Shown here one piece after another: positions 59,600-64,000 of a DNA stretch of 64,000 bases. Source of the DNA: Platycnemis pennipes (lineage: Eukaryota > Arthropoda > Insecta > Odonata > Platycnemididae). The notes below the pieces were generated by a model, which saw nothing but the letters and a program-made list of their open reading frames with translations, ran no database searches and was not told where the DNA came from. The stretch spans positions 13,333,131 through 13,397,130 of the forward strand of contig OW121854.1 in the NCBI GenBank assembly GCA_933228895.1. Reading direction: 5' to 3'. Made by a program: the position numbers and the translations under genes. The stretch's first letter is position 1. Each line of letters starts with the position of its first letter.

Positions 59600-62450
59600 A
59601 GGACTTATAGGCTTACAATCCATAAAGGAAGTTTACAATCCTAAGTCTGCTACCTTCAAATATGAAACCGACGCTTTTCACAAACGTGAAACCATAAATA
59701 ATTATTTTGGATATTTTCTGTGAATACTTAAATTAGTGTAATAATGTATTATACGAAAAAAATGTGATTATCTTACATGCATATGTCATTAAAGGATATA
59801 TACGGAATATTTAAGGAAAAATCGAAGCCCATCTGTTTTCCAATAAAGCTTTGAATATTTTAGGAAAATCCGCATTTTTCGCTATATTTTATCAAGATAA
59901 CAAGATTATAGAGGGTGTTTTTCATAGTGATAAATTAATAATGTCATTTCCGAGCAAAAAAATGAAAAAAACATGATGAGCAACAACGAAAACCCTCTAC
60001 GTAGTAATAATGTACGCTACTTATCATGTATAATTCCTCCAATAAGTTCAAGATTCACTACCCTTACTATATCAATTCTCGCATGTTTTTGTAACTGTTA
60101 CCGTAAAAAACATCAAATACTAATAAAAAAACAAGAAATATACTTCTTCGCAGCAGCAATTAATTAAGCTCAGTTGTAGTGGTTTAGTATATTGGTGAAA
60201 TGCTGACAAGAATCAGTTTCCCGTATTACGCCCATTGGTGATAATTCAACCCCTGCCACAACCCTCTATGGATGGACCCTAAATGGTTTGGAGGGTACTC
60301 TATATATGTTGAAAAGCATAAGAGCCAATAACGTACTTTCAACACTTCTTGGGGCACGGATGGCTGGGTAATTTCTCCACCCTTTCCCGCTGAAAGATTT
60401 GCCAACCGCTTCGTGAACTCGCTGTGAGATAATTCGATGTACGCGAGAGAGAATCATAATATTTATAATTGATGACGTAGGTCGACCAATAAAATTGCCA
60501 ATGAAATAACGCCGGGAGAATCATGAGGAAAGATTTGGACCAGTTACGAAATAAACAGCCCGAGCAAGAAGGGGTAGGTTGCCCGCTATGCATCAAATCT
60601 CAGCATGGTGTGCTGCATAATCAATAGGATACAAACGAGGGCAGTTAATCCCGTTAAAAGTTGCGATGAAGGGTCTGAAGCAAGAGAATGATCGAATCAC
60701 GGTGACGCAAATCGACCCAAATCCTACTTAAGTTCTGAATTTTTCATCGACCACGAAGGATTCGTAACTCAAATTGTCGAGCCTGAACATCCACGAGGCG
60801 GCAGTTTAAAAGGCAAACATCATTTTGGATTCATGAAGAGCAATCCTAAATTTGATTTATCCCTCGGAGAATACTCATTACCATGCCCAATAACTACAAT
60901 TTTTACCCTCACCTTCCATATTGCCCGAAAAGACCTAATTGAGCCAACAACATTAACATTGACGTAGGTACTGGACGTGATATATGGAAGTTAGCATTTA
61001 AGCTATTATCGCAATTCTCCCTCCCAGAAAAGGATGTCCATATAATTTAACTGGCGTACACAAATTTAACTCGGACTATTAAAAAAATGTTAAACACTGG
61101 GCCCAGATGACGCAATAATCAAAGCAGTACACTTTATCTTATTCATTTACTCTAACTATTGAGTAATCTGTTAAAAGCTGTTTTTTAAGTAATTTATTGA
61201 AGTACCAAGTAGTGAGAGAAAAAAGTAAGATAAGAGTCATGACCTTTTCCTGGAAAGGCTACGGGAGAGATGAATTTACTTACTGAAAGGATACATTTAA
61301 CGTAATACTTTTAACACGGCTTAGTCACTGATTACTTGAGAAATATGTTTTGGGCGAGAAAAATCTGTCAGGTGTCCGTCACTTTGGTGAAAAACGAAGT
61401 ATGAGAGAGAAAGCGGAAAGTGCATATTTCAAAACTATTTTTCACTTAAAAAATAGCACTCATAAAGCTATAATAAACAGCAAGTAGAGTGGTGGAAATT
61501 TTTACCTGGTCAGCATGTACAGTGGAAGTAAAAAGTTCACAATATAATTCACAATTATGTCTACTATCTATCAACACATTCAACGTATGTAGATTCGCTC
61601 TGAAACATAAATATAGCAGTGAAAGTAAATCAAAGCATTAACTATTAATCACTGCTTCTTAATGCATAGACCATATTCCGTTGAATCAAGTAACGTTATG
61701 TGCGTCATACTGAGGTCTATCTTCCTAAAAATATCAAGTTAAACGAGTACTTTCCTAGACACTATATAAAACTTTCAAAGACGACGCAAGTACGAATAAA
61801 GATAAATCGTCCTTAACCTTATTAAATGTTAACAAGAAATATAAAATGGAACATAGCAACAATTTAATATTATAGCGTCATTGTTAGAGAAGAGGAGTCG
61901 GGTATGAAATATATCCGAGAAATAACTGGAGTGGAAAAAAACCTAAAGTTTCATTAAAGGAAGATTTAAGACAAATGTAATGAACCTGGAGATAAAAGTG
62001 ATTCTTTTCCTTTCTCAAGTAATTAAGAGTATGCAGAGAGTGTAGGATTCTTACCACGAAAATTAGAACAAGGAGTTAGGCCACTTAAAGAGAAGTAGTA
62101 GGAGAATTAGCTTTCACTGTTCTCCAACCACCTTTAACAGAAAATATTGAAGAGACAAACATGTTGCGATAATTACGCTGGTAGCACAAGTTAACCTTAA
62201 GGACAAGGATGTGAATCGCTATAATAACTTTAGTTTGATTTTGATTAAATACTTCAAGTAAATTTGTGATCAGTCTATTTTCCTGTGTCGTTTAACTATT
62301 TTGAGATAACATGCATATAAATGTAGAATAAATCACAAAAACAGAGTTGAAGAGAGAGCCATTAGAATAGATTAAAATGCATTTTTTCACGCAAACAAAA
62401 AAAATCATAATTGGCGTCATTATTCAATAAAATACGGACAAATAGGTCAC
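59600..62450. other. Gene-free stretch with one short LINE tail relic
   Basis: AT-rich throughout. At 60,238-60,265 CAACCCCTGCCACAACCCTC is a relic of the common LINE tail (plus). Open frames are short and without family resemblance. Confidence 0.5.
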
Positions 62451-62454
62451 TTTG

Positions 62455-62665
62455 TTGCCTACATAGCTGCATGTCGGTAAAAGACATTTAGCTTACCCAA
62501 CTAACAGCACGTATAAGTATTTCTCCTGTGCTCTTTAAATCTTTTGCAATTTGTTACATCAACTAAAAAGTTGCCACAAATGCTGTTTGAACATGATAAG
62601 TAGTGAATGTTCATCAACATCTACTTGAGAGCCTACAAGCCACCACATGGCATCTTTACAGTGAA
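62455..62665. mobile_element. LINE A 3' untranslated relics, two orientations
   Basis: Plus-strand 62,465-62,560 keeps AGCTGCATGTCGGTA, AGACATTTAGCTTACCCAAC and TAACAGCAC of the A element. At 62,617-62,650 ACATCTACTTGAGAGCCTAC, AAGCCACCAC is an inverted tail. Confidence 0.6.
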
Positions 62666-62989
62666 TGTGTGAATTTCACACGGCAATGGTTTAGTACGGG
62701 GTCTACCTTCACCTATAAACACTAACCTGCGGGTTAAAACCTGATATGAAACTATTACGAGACACGTGATAGGTTAGCTATAAATGACGCTAAATTGTAG
62801 ATTGATCCATAGTAATATAATATAATTTTTAATTTGGAAGTAATTTATTAAGCTATTTTAAATTAGGAACTTTTATTTCTCAAAGCATATACGAGTTAGT
62901 AGTTTTAAACACGCATTAATTAAAAATTAATTACTGCATTGTAGTTTCTACATCAAAATCTACAACACCCATTCCGATTTTTCCATACA

Positions 62990-63075
62990 CTAGATTGTAA
63001 TCAATGTCAGGTGCAGAATCACTCCCTGCCACACACCTTAATGGCTGCTTGTACGATATTATATGGATATACATG
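62990..63075 (+). mobile_element. LINE 3' tail fragment
   Basis: GAATCACTCCCTGCCACACA, CCTTAATGGCTGCTTG, ending GGATATACATG. Plus orientation, no RT attached. Confidence 0.7.
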
Positions 63076-63079
63076 TGAA

Positions 63080-63405
63080 TAAAAATACATCTATATCCAC
63101 ACAATTCCCTGCAAGCCACCACGGGGGTGTGTGGCAGGGGTTACTAATTTTATAGGTACGCTCTATCGAATTATACCTCCTCCAAAAATTGATAGCTACA
63201 CACTTTTGAAGGTTAAGTTCTAACTGCCATTTGTCGCACCACTCTTGAATTGCATCTAAATCCTTGCTAAGCGTTTTCCTGTCTTCTTCTTTTGATATAC
63301 CCCTATACACTACCGCATCGTCTGCAAAAAGTCTAAGCTTACTACTAACTACGGTACCCAAATCGCTTATGTATAAAAGAAATAGAAGCGTACCTACTAC
63401 GCTAA
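63080..63405 (-). mobile_element. LINE RT palm with FADD motif joined to a 3' tail
   Basis: Minus-strand frame 63,361-63,059 and its upstream continuation encode LLFLLYISDLGTVVSSKLRL, FADDAVVYRGISKEEDRK, WCDKWQLELNLQKCVAINF. FADD is the catalytic YxDD-type box, and this is the only RT active-site motif in the window. After about 63,150 the coding sequence passes directly into the common 3' tail (63,085-63,145) without the usual C-terminal RT region, so the copy carries a large internal deletion. Confidence 0.88.
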
Positions 63406-63419
63406 AATGCCTTATTTGA

Positions 63420-63475
63420 CCGGAATAATAAGATCAGAGTGATAGATTGTCACAGATTTAAAATGTCAAGATGTA
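63420..63475 (+). mobile_element. Short LINE RT relic
   Basis: AGATCAGAGTGATAGATTGT, CACAGATTTAAAATGTCA encodes IRVIDC and RFKMS, matching the KIREIDCRTDRFKMS segment of the A and B elements. Confidence 0.6.
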
Positions 63476-63729
63476 GGATACCTAATGTAGAAAAGCATCT
63501 CATTGAATCGAAAAAAAAACCTTACAACTACCGAAAAACGAGCATTTATCGAACGGAGGTAGGTGTGATGAAAAAGAGAATAGGAAAAGTTCTCCACCCT
63601 ATTAACTTCTGTAAAAGGCATCTTAGTAAGCCAAATGAGAATCATAAATTAAGGCACTCAAATAACTGCCAGACCCTTAAATAAAGACTTCCCCATAAAA
63701 ACCAAACTTCACAACTCTCATCGCATTTC

Positions 63730-63999
63730 CTAAGTACAATAAATAGCACTCTGCACATGCAGATTTAAAATCACGAAAGTCCTCGCCAAAGTGAAGCGTT
63801 CGCAAACGCAGGGGCGCTCCTGAATCCGTCGGAACACAAAACAGCTGGCAGGATTAACCTTCGCCCGCTCGTGGATGCGGGCGGGGAGGAGTTCAAGGAA
63901 CGCCACGCCACACCAACGCTTACCCGGCGCGCGCCAAACCCATCCGCACACCCCGCTCGCTCCATTCCCAGACGTCCAATCGACACGAACCCTGAACAA
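63730..63999. promoter_or_regulatory. CpG-rich segment at the right edge
   Basis: GC content and CpG density rise sharply from about 63,776 (runs such as CGGCGCGCGCC). On the minus strand a good donor CCGG|GTAAGC ends at 63,924, preceded by an ATG frame of 21 codons (63,986-63,924). It could be a promoter and first exon. Its phase does not match the known FAM43-like exon directly, so any link is speculation. Confidence 0.3.
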
Positions 64000-64000
64000 G

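Overview
The window is eukaryotic DNA, most likely from an arthropod (probably an insect). It is AT-rich. It has a long nucleosome-length satellite, a gene split by GT-AG introns of about 1.6 and 6.2 kb, LINE remnants with (GATGTA)n tails, tRNA-derived SINE remnants and MITE-like elements. I see no operons, Shine-Dalgarno sites, CRISPR arrays, rRNA genes or tRNA genes. The species cannot be fixed from the sequence alone.

Layout. (1) Positions 1 to about 23,640 are one tandem satellite with a monomer of about 146 bp. Two alternating monomer types form a 292-bp dimer over much of the array. Several multi-kilobase blocks are near-exact copies of each other. The array starts before the window. 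From about 19,400 it loses the dimer pattern and diverges progressively, and it dies out near 23,640. The many 60-270-residue open frames inside it are by-products of the repeat. (2) About 1.8 kb beyond the satellite edge is the one confident protein-coding gene, on the minus strand: a FAM43A/B-family PTB-domain protein. Three exons can be read: 34,289-34,210, 32,644-32,408 and 26,212-25,442. All junctions are in phase and the reading frame runs through to the stop. The upstream exons, including the start codon, were not found and may lie beyond position 64,000. (3) Its introns and the remaining sequence to 64,000 are filled with degenerate mobile DNA: two subfamilies of a CR1/L2-like LINE that share one 3' tail, a second LINE family, RTE-like 3' ends, tRNA-derived SINEs, a 1.2-kb element with terminal inverted repeats, and several fold-back structures. 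(4) The last 270 bp (63,730-64,000) is GC- and CpG-rich and could belong to a promoter or first exon just past the window.

How it fits together: a gene sits directly beside the decayed edge of a satellite block. It carries long, transposon-loaded introns, as expected near pericentromeric, subtelomeric or other heterochromatic satellite. No multi-gene pathway is present. The points most worth checking are the recent block duplications in the satellite, the fully spliceable FAM43-family gene with its docking motifs, and the long hairpin at 42,701-42,836.
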